From contig UPXT01000020.1 in NCBI GenBank assembly GCA_900538365.1, positions 1-29,287 on the forward strand: 29,287 bases of DNA, read 5' to 3'. Source of the DNA: an uncultured Acidaminococcus sp. Lineage in GTDB: Bacteria > Bacillota > Negativicutes > Acidaminococcales > Acidaminococcaceae. The translations under genes were made by a program, and so were the position numbers. The notes under the pieces were generated by a model. That model ran no database searches. It saw only the letters and a list, made by a program, of their open reading frames with translations, and was not told the DNA's origin. Shown here in pieces: positions 1 to 7,448 of the stretch; position 1 is the first letter of the stretch, and every line of letters starts with the position of its first letter.

Positions 1-90
1 AAAACGTCCTCATAAACTTTTTGTCTAGTGTCCTATTTGCTATTGCAATCAACCAAAATGAGCGTAGCCGCCAGAGAAAGAAACAAAAAA

Positions 91-120
91 TTGAAATCTA
101 CCAATTTTTTATGGTAAAAT
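91..120 (+). promoter_or_regulatory. Probable sigma-70 promoter for the radical SAM gene
   Basis: TTGAAA at 91-96 and TAAAAT at 115-120 are separated by 18 bases, with a TG one base before the -10 hexamer (extended -10). Transcription would start near 127, leaving a leader of about 97 bases before the ATG at 224. The first 90 bases of the window show nothing recognisable. Confidence 0.6.
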
Positions 121-223
121 AAACAATAGTGAGATTTTGGGGGAAAGTGCGCCATTCTGTGTTTTCCCCTTGTCCACATGGCGCCTGCGGCGCTTGAAGC
201 TAAAAAAGGTTGAGGGGATTTTG

Positions 224-1210
224 ATGATAATAAGAACACTTGATGCCAAACTGGCCATAGCGGCAAAGTCCTTCCCGTATAAGACGAGGGAGGGCGGTGC
301 AACGGTTACGGTCTTTGTGCCTTATGACTGCAGGAACAACTGCCCGTTCTGCGTCAATAAGGAAGAATATGCGGACTGCACGGGCTTTTCCCTGGAAGCC
401 ATCAAAAAAAGCATGGAAACGATGGACCGCCTGACGCCGTATTGTGATTTTGTCTTTACGGGCGGTGAACCGCTGGCCAATCTTGAAAGCTTGCAGCAGA
501 TGCTCGACAAAGTTTCACCAACGCACAAAGTCTATATCAATACGACCCTGCCTGTATCCCAGACCCAGACTGAGGAAGAGATCCTGACTTTTTTGGAACG
601 GAACAAGCAGAAGATTACCTGCCTTAACATTTCGCGCCATATGCAGCATTTTGTCCAGGAATCCAATGATTCCTTACTGGAAAGGCTGCCTGTTCGTTTC
701 CGGATCAACTGCGTTCTTTATAAGGACTATCCAAAGGAGCAGCTCGTACCCTTTATGGAACGCTTCCGCAAGGTCCATGCGCCGAGCATCCAGTTCCGTT
801 TCGATTATACAGAAACAACGCCGGAAAACCTCTATGACAGGCAGGAGGACAAGATCCTCCAAGATCTTAGAAAAGTGGCTCATTATACCGGCCTTGACGG
901 CTGCCGCATGCGCTGCGGGTTCCACTTCACGTACAAGGACCTGGAACTTGTCTACCATAAGACGCTGCCCTACAGTACAATCTTTGAAAAAGGCAGTGAT
1001 GGTCGGGACTATGCCATTTTGTACGATATCCTCATCAAACAGACAGGACGGATTGATTCAGACTGGGATGGAACTGTCCTCGATGTGGAAAAATACAGCC
1101 ATGTGACAGTTGAACCATATGACCTCAAATGGCTGGAAAAGGTCGCTGAACCAGAAACCAAGGCGGCTGCGGCTCTTAATTTTTCTCCTGTGACGTGTTC
1201 CCTTTCGTAA
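224..1210 (+). CDS. Radical SAM domain protein, substrate unknown
   Basis: A protein of 328 residues with the radical SAM cluster motif CxxxCxxC at about residues 36-43 (Cys36, Cys40, Cys43) and the SAM-binding TGGEP motif at 79-83. Both are expected in the N-terminal half of the TIM-barrel core. A further Cys pair (GCRMRC) lies near residue 227, but there is no long Cys-rich SPASM tail. The open frame extends upstream to 137. I chose the ATG at 224 because GAGGGG precedes it and because the upstream stretch (MGESAPFCV...) looks non-coding. It lies 20 bases before a tartrate/D-malate dehydrogenase family gene, probably as one operon. Family membership is clear. The reaction cannot be told from sequence alone. 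Confidence 0.85.
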   Translation: MIIRTLDAKLAIAAKSFPYKTREGGATVTVFVPYDCRNNCPFCVNKEEYADCTGFSLEAIKKSMETMDRLTPYCDFVFTGGEPLANLESLQQMLDKVSPTHKVYINTTLPVSQTQTEEEILTFLERNKQKITCLNISRHMQHFVQESNDSLLERLPVRFRINCVLYKDYPKEQLVPFMERFRKVHAPSIQFRFDYTETTPENLYDRQEDKILQDLRKVAHYTGLDGCRMRCGFHFTYKDLELVYHKTLPYSTIFEKGSDGRDYAILYDILIKQTGRIDSDWDGTVLDVEKYSHVTVEPYDLKWLEKVAEPETKAAAALNFSPVTCSLS

Positions 1211-1230
1211 GGGATAAAGGAGGCGGAATG

Positions 1231-2307
1231 ATGTCAACAAAAACTGTGTATCGTGTGGCTGTCATCGGCGGCGATGGGATTGGACCGGAGGTCCTGCGGG
1301 AAGGCCAGAAGGCCCTTGCTGCAGTGGCTCAAAAAGACGGCCGTTTTTCCTTCGAATTTACGGAATTTCCCTGGGGCTGTGAATACTACCTAAAGACGGG
1401 AAAGATGATGCCTGATGATGGCATCGAGATGCTAAGCCATTTTGATGCCATCTACTTGGGTGCGGTGGGCTATCCTGGTGTTCCGGATCATATTTCCCTC
1501 CGTGACCTTCTCCTGCGCATCCGTCACGATTTTGATCAGTATGTCAACCTGCGCCCTGTCAAACTCCTTAAGGGGGCGCCTTGCCCTTTGGTGGGAGTTA
1601 CGGAAAAAGATATTGACATGGTCTTTATCCGGGAAAACAGCGAAGGAGAGTACGCTGGTTCCGGGGCTTGGCTCTATCCGGGCACGCCGCGGGAAACGGT
1701 TATTCAAAACGGAGTCTTCTCCCGCTTTGGAACAGAGCGCATCATGCGCTATGCCTATGAACTGGCCAAAAAGGAACACCGCAGCCTCACCAGCATCAGC
1801 AAGGGCAATGCCCTCAATTATTCCATGGTCTTCTGGGACCAGATTTTTGCGGAGATGGGGAAGGAATATCCCGACGTGGAAACCCATTCCTACCTGGTCG
1901 ACGCAGCGAGCATGTTCATGGTAAAAGATCCCAAACGGTACCAAGTGGTGGTCTGTTCCAATCTGTTCGGGGACATCCTGACCGACCTAGGTGCTGCCAT
2001 CTCAGGCGGCATGGGCCTTGCTGCCGGGGCAAACCTCAATCCAGAACGGACCTATCCGTCCATGTTTGAGCCCATTCACGGGAGCGCGCCGGATATTGCC
2101 GGTACAGGAAAGGCCAATCCCTTGGCTTCCATTTGGTCTGCCAGCCAGATGCTTGACTTCTTCGGTCACCCTGAATGGGGGCGCAGGCTCCTTACAATCA
2201 TCGAAACCATGCTCGTAGAAAAAACGATCCTCACGCCCGACATGGGCGGTACGGCTGCGACAAGTGAAGTGGGTGACGAGGTCGTCAGAAGAATCGAAGA
2301 AGCGTAA
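1231..2307 (+). CDS. Tartrate/D-malate dehydrogenase family oxidoreductase (TtuC/DmlA type)
   Basis: A member of the isocitrate/isopropylmalate dehydrogenase superfamily, 358 residues, the usual length. It has the N-terminal GGDGIGPEV motif and the metal-binding, nucleotide-proximal stretch NLFGDILTDLGA. It also carries runs I recognise from tartrate and D-malate dehydrogenases rather than LeuB: YYLKTGKMMPDD, FDAIYLGAVG, VPDHISL and FDQYVNLRPV. These enzymes oxidise a 2-hydroxy-acid with NAD and decarboxylate it, for example D-malate to pyruvate or tartrate to oxaloglycolate or glycerate. Two ATGs are adjacent (1228 and 1231). AAGGAGG at 1217-1223 is better spaced for 1231. The frame overlaps the end of the radical SAM gene only if an unlikely start at 1195 is used. 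The exact substrate is inferred, not shown. Confidence 0.88.
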   Translation: MSTKTVYRVAVIGGDGIGPEVLREGQKALAAVAQKDGRFSFEFTEFPWGCEYYLKTGKMMPDDGIEMLSHFDAIYLGAVGYPGVPDHISLRDLLLRIRHDFDQYVNLRPVKLLKGAPCPLVGVTEKDIDMVFIRENSEGEYAGSGAWLYPGTPRETVIQNGVFSRFGTERIMRYAYELAKKEHRSLTSISKGNALNYSMVFWDQIFAEMGKEYPDVETHSYLVDAASMFMVKDPKRYQVVVCSNLFGDILTDLGAAISGGMGLAAGANLNPERTYPSMFEPIHGSAPDIAGTGKANPLASIWSASQMLDFFGHPEWGRRLLTIIETMLVEKTILTPDMGGTAATSEVGDEVVRRIEEA

Positions 2308-2318
2308 TTGACTCCTTC

Positions 2319-2363
2319 AGCAAAAGTGTTCCTGAAATCCCTTTCAGGCACTTTTGCTTTTTT
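2319..2363 (+). terminator. Strong intrinsic terminator after the dehydrogenase gene
   Basis: AGCAAAAGTG (2319-2328) pairs perfectly with CACTTTTGCT (2349-2358). Inside it CCTGAAA pairs with TTTCAGG, and a run of six T follows. It probably separates the radical SAM/dehydrogenase transcript from the chorismate mutase gene that starts at 2403. Confidence 0.9.
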
Positions 2364-2402
2364 GTAGGAATCCAGTAGGACGGTAGAAAGGAAGTAGAAA
2401 AT

Positions 2403-2990
2403 ATGAAATTAGAAGATGTGAGAAAAGAAATCGATGCCCTTGATCCCCAAATCAAGACACTCATCCTGCGGCGTATGGATTGCTCTTTGGAAGTGGCCAA
2501 GGCAAAGCAGGCGGCTAAGGAGACAACAATCTATCGGAGGGACCGGGAAAAGGCCATCTTGGACCGTTTGGGTGCGGATGTGCCGGCTGACCGTCTGCCG
2601 GAATACCTTGCCGTGGTGCGAAAAATCATGGAAACAAGCCGCATGTATCAATATGGCCTGCTCTTTGATTGGAATCCGGATCTTTTTAGGAATCTTTCTG
2701 CGGGCATTGACACGACTCCCGGCGGCTGGCGCGTCAAGGTCCGTCTGACCCGTCCGGACGAGCCTAATGCCATGAGCAGCATCCTCAGCATGGTGGGTGA
2801 TTATGGTTTCAACATGCAGTACATGGAACTCATTTCCTTCAATGAAGGGACCCATTCGGTGACCTTTGACCTCACCATCTTGGGAGATTTGTCGGAAACA
2901 GCCATGCAGAAGCTTCTCTTCCAGCTTTCCAAGGAAAGTGAAGGCTTTGTCATTCTCCAGAATGACCGGAAGGACGGTGCTGCCAAATGA
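2403..2990 (+). CDS. Chorismate mutase (AroQ class) fused to an ACT-like domain
   Basis: A protein of 195 residues. Residues 1-85 resemble the all-helical AroQ chorismate mutase, which turns chorismate into prephenate for Phe/Tyr synthesis. The pattern is VRKEIDALDPQI...LRRM...EVAKAKQ...RRDREKAIL. Arg7, Arg24, Lys35, Arg48 and Glu49 sit where the E. coli enzyme has binding residues, but the position of its Asp48 appears to be Arg45. Residues about 107-190 (VKVRLTRPDEPNAMSSILSMVGDYGFN...) look like an ACT domain, usually an amino-acid sensor. The prephenate dehydratase domain normally lying between them in PheA is absent. AAAGGAAG precedes the ATG. The stop overlaps the next gene by 4 bases, so coupling to an anion carrier is likely. 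A regulatory or altered-substrate role is possible. Confidence 0.8.
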   Translation: MKLEDVRKEIDALDPQIKTLILRRMDCSLEVAKAKQAAKETTIYRRDREKAILDRLGADVPADRLPEYLAVVRKIMETSRMYQYGLLFDWNPDLFRNLSAGIDTTPGGWRVKVRLTRPDEPNAMSSILSMVGDYGFNMQYMELISFNEGTHSVTFDLTILGDLSETAMQKLLFQLSKESEGFVILQNDRKDGAAK

Positions 2991-4444
2991 CGAAACAGAC
3001 GAAAGACCTCGTTTGGATGCTCGTGTCGTTGGCGGCTGGCTTTGCGGTCTCGCGCCTTACCCCGACGCCGCCCCTCACCCAGGAAGGACTCGCCGTTTTG
3101 GGCGTCTTTCTCTCGTCGCTCATGATGTGGATCACCATTTCCATTGATTGGCCGAGCCTCATTACCTTGTTTCTTTTGGGCCTTTTGCCCCATTTTGGGT
3201 TTCCGGCTGTTTTTCGGGGCGCCTTTGGGAATGTGACGGTTGCGTTCCTGCTCTTTACTTTTGTCCTCGTCTACCCCCTGTCAAAGACTTTTTTTGTTCG
3301 GCGCTGCGCCGTGGCTTTTGTCACGAACCGCTTTGCCCGGAAAGGGCCTTGGTACTTTGTCTCCTTTCTCTTATTTTCCGTGACTTTCATGGGCCTTTTC
3401 ATCAGTCCATCCGTCCTTTTTGTAGCCTTTATGCCTTTCTTGGAGGATATCTATGAAGTGCTCCAAATAAAGAAAAAGAGTCCGACCGGCAATATGCTCA
3501 TGTTGGGGACGGCTTTCTGCATCAGCCTTTCGTCCGGTATGACCGCCATTGGGCATGTCTGGCCCACCCTTGCCATTGGCTACTACAAAGCGGCAACGGG
3601 GGTTGATGTGAACCAGTTCCAGTACATGGCTGTCGGCATCCCGACAGGGCTGGTCCTTGTCCTTTCCCTCATTGCCGTTTTCCGCTGGGTCTATCGCCCC
3701 AGTGACCTTGCACAGATGGACCTAAAAAAAGCGATGGAACTGAAGGCCCTCGTTCCTAAGACAAGCCGCCGGGAAGTCATGATCCTTGCAGTCATGGCGC
3801 TGACGGTCATCCTGTGGGTGGGACCTAGCCTTCTGCGCGGCGTAACTCCCGCCTTATATAAGAGCCTCAGCCGCTATACAACGGCCATGCCGCCCCTTTT
3901 GGGCTGCATCCTCCTGTTCATCCTCCGGGAAAATGGAGAGCCGCTCCTTAGCTTCCAGGAAGCCGTTTCGAAAGGGATCCTTTGGGCAGCCATCCTCATG
4001 ACCGGAGCTGCCACCATGCTGGGCTCGGCCCTGACCAACCAGGAAATGGGCATCAAGGAATGGCTGAGCGCCATGCTGGGCCCTGTGGCTGCCTCACTTC
4101 CTGTAGAAGGCATCATCCTCTTTTTCTTTGCCTGGTGCATCCTTGAAACGAATTTTTCATCGAACATCGTTACGACAACCGTGGTCAGTGCCGTAGCCCT
4201 TTCGGTACTCCAGGCCCTGCCGCAGGGAACGGTGGCTGTTGGTGCCGTCGTCTGTCTCATTGGGTTTGGTGCTGGGATTTGCAATATGACGCCTGCCGGT
4301 CAGTCGACCATCAATACCGTGGCCATCAGCTCCGGCTGGACAACGGCCCGGGATATGTTTATCTGGGGCGGCGTCTTTTCCCTCTTGGCCCTTCTGGCGA
4401 TGGCCTTTATTGGCTACCCCTTGGGGGCCCTCATCATTGGATAG
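2987..4444 (+). CDS. DASS/SLC13-type sodium-coupled anion (dicarboxylate or sulfate) transporter
   Basis: A very hydrophobic protein of 485 residues with roughly 11-12 membrane segments. It resembles the divalent anion:sodium symporter family. Two paired signatures are visible. The first is SSGMTAIGHVWPT near residue 180. The second, NFSSNIVTTTVVSAVALSV followed by GFGAGICNMTPAGQSTINTVAIS, matches the family's SNT substrate/sodium-binding motifs in inverted-repeat halves. The ATG overlaps the chorismate mutase stop (ATGA), so translational coupling is likely. Placement near a tartrate/D-malate dehydrogenase suggests a di- or tricarboxylate substrate, but that is inference. Sulfate or another anion cannot be excluded. 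Confidence 0.8.
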   Translation: MTKQTKDLVWMLVSLAAGFAVSRLTPTPPLTQEGLAVLGVFLSSLMMWITISIDWPSLITLFLLGLLPHFGFPAVFRGAFGNVTVAFLLFTFVLVYPLSKTFFVRRCAVAFVTNRFARKGPWYFVSFLLFSVTFMGLFISPSVLFVAFMPFLEDIYEVLQIKKKSPTGNMLMLGTAFCISLSSGMTAIGHVWPTLAIGYYKAATGVDVNQFQYMAVGIPTGLVLVLSLIAVFRWVYRPSDLAQMDLKKAMELKALVPKTSRREVMILAVMALTVILWVGPSLLRGVTPALYKSLSRYTTAMPPLLGCILLFILRENGEPLLSFQEAVSKGILWAAILMTGAATMLGSALTNQEMGIKEWLSAMLGPVAASLPVEGIILFFFAWCILETNFSSNIVTTTVVSAVALSVLQALPQGTVAVGAVVCLIGFGAGICNMTPAGQSTINTVAISSGWTTARDMFIWGGVFSLLALLAMAFIGYPLGALIIG

Positions 4445-4445
4445 G

Positions 4446-4490
4446 AAAAAAGCTGTGAAACAAGAGTGTTCTTGCTTCACAGCTTTTTCT
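4446..4490. terminator. Bidirectional intrinsic terminator
   Basis: AAAAAGCTGTGAA (4447-4459) pairs with TTCACAGCTTTTT (4476-4488), with an extra CAAG/CTTG pairing inside. The A-run on the left and the T-run on the right allow it to stop transcription from both sides. This fits the convergent genes ending at 4444 and 4508. Confidence 0.9.
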
Positions 4491-4507
4491 TCTGATAGGG
4501 CTGGTCC

Positions 4508-4891
4508 TTACTTTTTCTTTTCCCGCTGCACCCGCTTTGCTTCTTCCCGTTTGCGGATTTTTTCCTTGTGCTTCAAGGACTTGGCACTGGTCCGTTTCTC
4601 AATGAATTCGTGCGGTTCCGGTGCGTCGTCATGGCCATGCTTTACTTTGCAGTAGATGACAAAGGCCGCAAGGGCCACCATGGGGAGGGCCCCCAAGATG
4701 GCACGGGATATGTCATTGCGCGTAATGACCAGAAGGTTCCATAAGATGACCACAAGGGGCGTCAGCGTCCATTGGGCAATCTTTGACTTGGTTCCCGAAG
4801 CACCGAAAAAATGGAGACAGAATCCGTAGACTAAAAAGGCGACGGAAAAGGACATAAGGGAAAGGAGAAGGATAAAAATAAAAAGTTCCAC
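4508..4891 (-). CDS. Small membrane protein of unknown function
   Basis: A protein of 127 residues with about three hydrophobic segments: residues 1-28 (MELFIFILLLSLMSFSVAFLVYGF), 40-56 (WTLTPLVVILWNLLVI) and 63-80 (ILGALPMVALAAFVIY). A highly charged C-terminal tail of about 45 residues (EKRTSAKSLKHKEKIRKREEAKRVQREKKK) follows and is likely cytoplasmic and basic. The start codon is GTG, preceded at good spacing by GAGGTG. It stands alone on the minus strand, convergent with the anion carrier gene and divergent from the usp cluster. I do not recognise a family. The basic tail could bind RNA, ribosomes or acidic lipid, but nothing in the sequence proves this. Confidence 0.7.
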   Translation of the reverse strand: MELFIFILLLSLMSFSVAFLVYGFCLHFFGASGTKSKIAQWTLTPLVVILWNLLVITRNDISRAILGALPMVALAAFVIYCKVKHGHDDAPEPHEFIEKRTSAKSLKHKEKIRKREEAKRVQREKKK

Positions 4892-5221
4892 AGTGACACC
4901 TCAATCAAACAGTTTTCAGCCATCATTATACACGATGATCTGGGAAAAGGAAATTTTTCCTTTTTTAGAAAAAAAGACTGGAATTTTGATGAAAACGAAA
5001 TGCAATGGTCAGGGGACGGGAAAGAAGGGACCAATGAGAAACAAATTGTGCATAATAGAAGGTTAATAGAGACAGTTTATCTGCATTATGTAACTTTTGT
5101 CATATATTTTCTTGTAGGAAAAATTTTTCTCACAATACAGTAAAAATAAAAGGATTCCCAAAAGCGAGGACGAATAAAGATAATAAGGATAAGAATAGAT
5201 AGATCACTTGGAGGTGGTTGT
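4892..5221. other. AT-rich intergenic region between divergent genes
   Basis: 330 bases without a gene. On the minus strand a TATAAT (4930 down to 4925) could be the -10 of the small membrane protein gene, but no good -35 is seen. On the plus strand several weak -10-like sequences occur before the first usp gene, none with a convincing partner. No strong dyad was noticed. Confidence 0.4.
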
Positions 5222-5659
5222 ATGTTTGAGAAGATCCTGGTCCCTGTTGATGGGTCTGAAACGAGTTGGAAAGCCATGGAAGAAGCCAAGAAACTGGCCG
5301 AGGCGTTCCATGGGGAGATGGTTGTTGTCAACGTCATTCAACCCTATAACAATGCTGCACTCTTGGTCGTGCCCTTAGATCAGGCTACCATCAGCCAAGG
5401 CAATGAAGAACTGACAAAGATTGGCAACAGCGTCCTTGAAACAGCTAAGGAAAAAATGAAGGACTTCAAAGGCAAAGCTGAATTCCTTCTCGAAGTTGGT
5501 CATCCGTCTGAGAGAATCATTGCTGTCAGCAAGGAAAAGGCCTGCACGTCCATCGTCATTGGCAGCCGGGGCCTGTCCGGCATTGCCGAATTCTTCCTGG
5601 GAAGCGTCAGTTCCAAAGTTTCCCAGTATGCTGCGGTGCCGGTCCTCATCGTAAAATAA
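5222..5659 (+). CDS. Universal stress protein, UspA family (copy 1 of 4)
   Basis: A 145-residue single-domain cytoplasmic protein. It begins MFEKILVPVDGSETS, where the Asp of VDGS contacts the adenine nucleotide in this family. It ends with the ATP-binding motif G-x2-G-x9-G-S (GSRGLSGIAEFFLGS), so it is of the nucleotide-binding type. Such proteins help survival under starvation, oxidative or acid stress; their biochemical output is generally unclear. GGAGGTGG precedes the ATG. It is the first of four same-strand paralogs with gaps of 37, 61 and 39 bases. Copies 1 and 3 have identical length and align without gaps, with a nearly identical last 35 residues, suggesting tandem duplication. Confidence 0.93.
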   Translation: MFEKILVPVDGSETSWKAMEEAKKLAEAFHGEMVVVNVIQPYNNAALLVVPLDQATISQGNEELTKIGNSVLETAKEKMKDFKGKAEFLLEVGHPSERIIAVSKEKACTSIVIGSRGLSGIAEFFLGSVSSKVSQYAAVPVLIVK

Positions 5660-5696
5660 AGATTACGGTCCGCGCGTTTATGGAGGTGAGTTTCCT

Positions 5697-6125
5697 ATGA
5701 TGAAAAAAATCCTGGTTCCCATTGATGGGTCTGATATTTCCCTGCGTGCCATGAATTTTGCCATTGAACTGGGAAAACATTTTGCCAGCGAGATTGTCGT
5801 CCTCAACGTGGATATTCCCTACGACCTGAGCCGCATCAAACCGGCTTTGAAGGATAAGGACGGCAACGAAATTGAATCGGCCCGCCTGACCCCGCTTGAA
5901 CTGGCCCAGCGGGAGGCAGGAAAATCAGGCTATGACAAGATCACCTTCAAGAAATATGTCGATATCGATCCGGCGGAAAAAATCTGCGAAGTGGCAGAAA
6001 CCATCGATGCGGACCTCATCGTCATGGGCAACCGCGGGATGGGCGTCCTTGCTGGATTCTTCCTGGGCAGTGTCAGCACCAAGGTTTCACAAAGTGCCCA
6101 TTGTCCGGTGACCATCGTCAAATAG
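5697..6125 (+). CDS. Universal stress protein, UspA family (copy 2 of 4)
   Basis: A 142-residue Usp domain: MKKILVPIDGSDIS at the N-terminus and the ATP-binding motif GNRGMGVLAGFFLGS near the C-terminus. It is the most divergent of the four copies, with a charged central insert (KPALKDKDGNEIESARLTP) in place of the hydrophobic loop of copies 1 and 3. Two adjacent ATGs (5697 and 5700) follow GGAGGTGAG. Either could start translation. Likely co-transcribed with its neighbours. Confidence 0.92.
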   Translation: MMKKILVPIDGSDISLRAMNFAIELGKHFASEIVVLNVDIPYDLSRIKPALKDKDGNEIESARLTPLELAQREAGKSGYDKITFKKYVDIDPAEKICEVAETIDADLIVMGNRGMGVLAGFFLGSVSTKVSQSAHCPVTIVK

Positions 6126-6133
6126 CAGGCAGG

Positions 6134-6163
6134 GTTCCTGACGCTGGGAACGGGTATGTTCCC
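6134..6163 (+). repeat. Overlapping alternative hairpins between usp copies 2 and 3
   Basis: GTTCC (6134-6138) can pair with GGAAC (6147-6151), or GGGAAC (6146-6151) can pair with GTTCCC (6158-6163). The two pairings share the middle arm and exclude each other. Short stems and no T-run, so this is not a terminator. It may affect mRNA processing or the next Shine-Dalgarno site, or may be chance. Confidence 0.35.
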
Positions 6164-6186
6164 CTAAGGTAAGGAGGTAGAGGTGT

Positions 6187-6624
6187 ATGTTCAAGAAGAT
6201 CTTAGTTCCTGTTGACGGTTCCTCGACGAGCTGGAGAGCCCTTGAAACGGCAAAGGATTTGGCAGTGAAGTATGATGGTGAGCTCATCGTGGCTCATATC
6301 GTCCAGACCTACAGCAGTGCCGATCTTTATATCAACAGCTTGGATCAGACGGCCGTTGCCGCGGAAAATGACCAGCTGACCCGTATCGGCAGCAGTGTCC
6401 TTGACACGGCAAGAACCAAGATGGAAGGCTTTACTGGCAAGGTCGAATATCTTATGGATGTTGGCCATGCCTCGGACCGGATTGTTGAACTCAGCAAGGA
6501 CAAATGTGCGGATGCCATCGTCATCGGCAGCCGGGGCCTGTCCGGCATCGCTGAATTCTTCTTGGGCAGCGTCAGCTCCCGCGTGGCGCAGTACGCCGCT
6601 GTCCCTGTCCTCATCGTGAAATAG
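6187..6624 (+). CDS. Universal stress protein, UspA family (copy 3 of 4)
   Basis: A 145-residue Usp domain, closest to copy 1. MFKKILVPVDGSSTSWRALETAKDLA opens it, and GSRGLSGIAEFFLGSVSSRVAQYAAVPVLIVK closes it with the complete G-x2-G-x9-G-S nucleotide-binding motif. AAGGAGGTAGAGG lies before the ATG. A Cys (KDKCADAIVIG) is near the place where copy 1 also has one (KEKACTSIVIG). Same-strand placement between two other copies suggests a stress operon. Confidence 0.93.
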   Translation: MFKKILVPVDGSSTSWRALETAKDLAVKYDGELIVAHIVQTYSSADLYINSLDQTAVAAENDQLTRIGSSVLDTARTKMEGFTGKVEYLMDVGHASDRIVELSKDKCADAIVIGSRGLSGIAEFFLGSVSSRVAQYAAVPVLIVK

Positions 6625-6663
6625 GAGCTGAAGGAAGAGCTGCCGTAAATAGGGGGTGGTCCT

Positions 6664-7095
6664 ATGTTCAAGAAACTCCTCGTTCCGATTGATGGTTCCA
6701 AAACCAGTTTCCGTGCCCTTGAAACGGCGGCGGATATGGCAAAGGCTGTGGGCGGTGAACTCATTGTCATCCATGTGGTGCCGAGCAATAAAGTCAACCA
6801 GCTCATTGTCGTTGGCAATAAACCCGTCAAGGATACGAGCGTGAAACCAACCCAGATTGGTAAGATGGTCCTTGATACGGCAAAGGATAAGTTGAAGGAT
6901 TTTCCCGGCGCGACTGAGTTCGACATGGAATTTGGTGACGCCGCTGAAATGGCCGTCACCGTGGCCAAGGAAAAAGGCGCCGATGCCATTGTCATCGGTA
7001 AACGCGGCCTGTCGGGTGTGGAGGAATTCCTCCTTGGCAGCGTGAGCAGCAAGGTCGCTCAGCTGTCGCCTGTACCGGTGATCATCGTTAAATAG
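6664..7095 (+). CDS. Universal stress protein, UspA family (copy 4 of 4)
   Basis: A 143-residue Usp domain beginning MFKKLLVPIDGSKTSFRALETAADMA and ending with the ATP-binding motif GKRGLSGVEEFLLGS. AGGGGGTGG precedes the ATG. It is the last gene of the cluster and is followed within ten bases by a terminator. Like the other copies it keeps the N-terminal Asp and the glycine motif, so all four probably bind ATP rather than being degenerate. Confidence 0.92.
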   Translation: MFKKLLVPIDGSKTSFRALETAADMAKAVGGELIVIHVVPSNKVNQLIVVGNKPVKDTSVKPTQIGKMVLDTAKDKLKDFPGATEFDMEFGDAAEMAVTVAKEKGADAIVIGKRGLSGVEEFLLGSVSSKVAQLSPVPVIIVK

Positions 7096-7100
7096 CACAA

Positions 7101-7137
7101 GGGAACCTGTGGCAGCAGCTGCAGGTTCCTTTTCTTT
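7101..7137 (+). terminator. Intrinsic terminator closing the usp cluster
   Basis: GGAACCTG (7102-7109) pairs with CAGGTTCC (7122-7129), followed by TTTTCTTT. It separates the usp genes from the valS promoter. Confidence 0.85.
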
Positions 7138-7153
7138 GGAATAGGCAGGAAGA

Positions 7154-7182
7154 TTGACATTCCCCGCGCTCCTTGGTAAAAT
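7154..7182 (+). promoter_or_regulatory. Promoter of valS
   Basis: TTGACA at 7154-7159, a 17-base spacer, and TAAAAT at 7177-7182 with a TG one base upstream. This is the best-matching promoter in the window. Transcription would start near 7189, just before the T-box leader. Confidence 0.85.
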
Positions 7183-7188
7183 GAACCA

Positions 7189-7421
7189 TATATGGTAAAA
7201 GCGTTGAACGGGAGGAGTAGGGGGCCCTTTCCTTTTGAGAGAAGATGCGGATGGTGCAAGCATCTAGGAAAATCCCTTGAAGTCGCCCGGGAGCTGGCGT
7301 GCTGAAACAAAGTAAGCCCGCCCGTTTGGCTCGTTACGTCCTCAAGGTGCCCAAGCAATTGGGAAAATAGGTGGTACCGCGACCAAACTCGTCCTATCTG
7401 ATGGGACGGGTTTATTTTTTT
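7189..7421 (+). ncRNA. T-box leader riboswitch controlling valS
   Basis: The hallmark T-box sequence AGGTGGTACCGCG is at 7369-7381. It is followed by a terminator hairpin, CTCGTCC (7388-7394) pairing with GGACGGG (7404-7410), then a long T-run. Upstream, TTGAAGTCGCCC carries GTC at 7282-7284 in the position expected for the specifier codon. GUC is a valine codon, which agrees with the downstream gene. In this class, uncharged tRNA-Val pairs with the specifier and with the T-box bulge, favours the antiterminator and lets valS be transcribed. The start is inferred from the promoter, not from a structural model. Confidence 0.92.
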
Positions 7422-7448
7422 TTACAGGTTAAGGAGGCTTTTGGAAGT

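Noticed and set aside
137..223. Upstream extension of the radical SAM gene
   Set aside because: No ribosome site at 137, and the peptide is unlike the family. The ATG at 224 has one.
7371..7448. Upstream extension of valS
   Set aside because: Lies within the T-box antiterminator and terminator. The ATG at 7449 gives the standard ValRS N-terminus.
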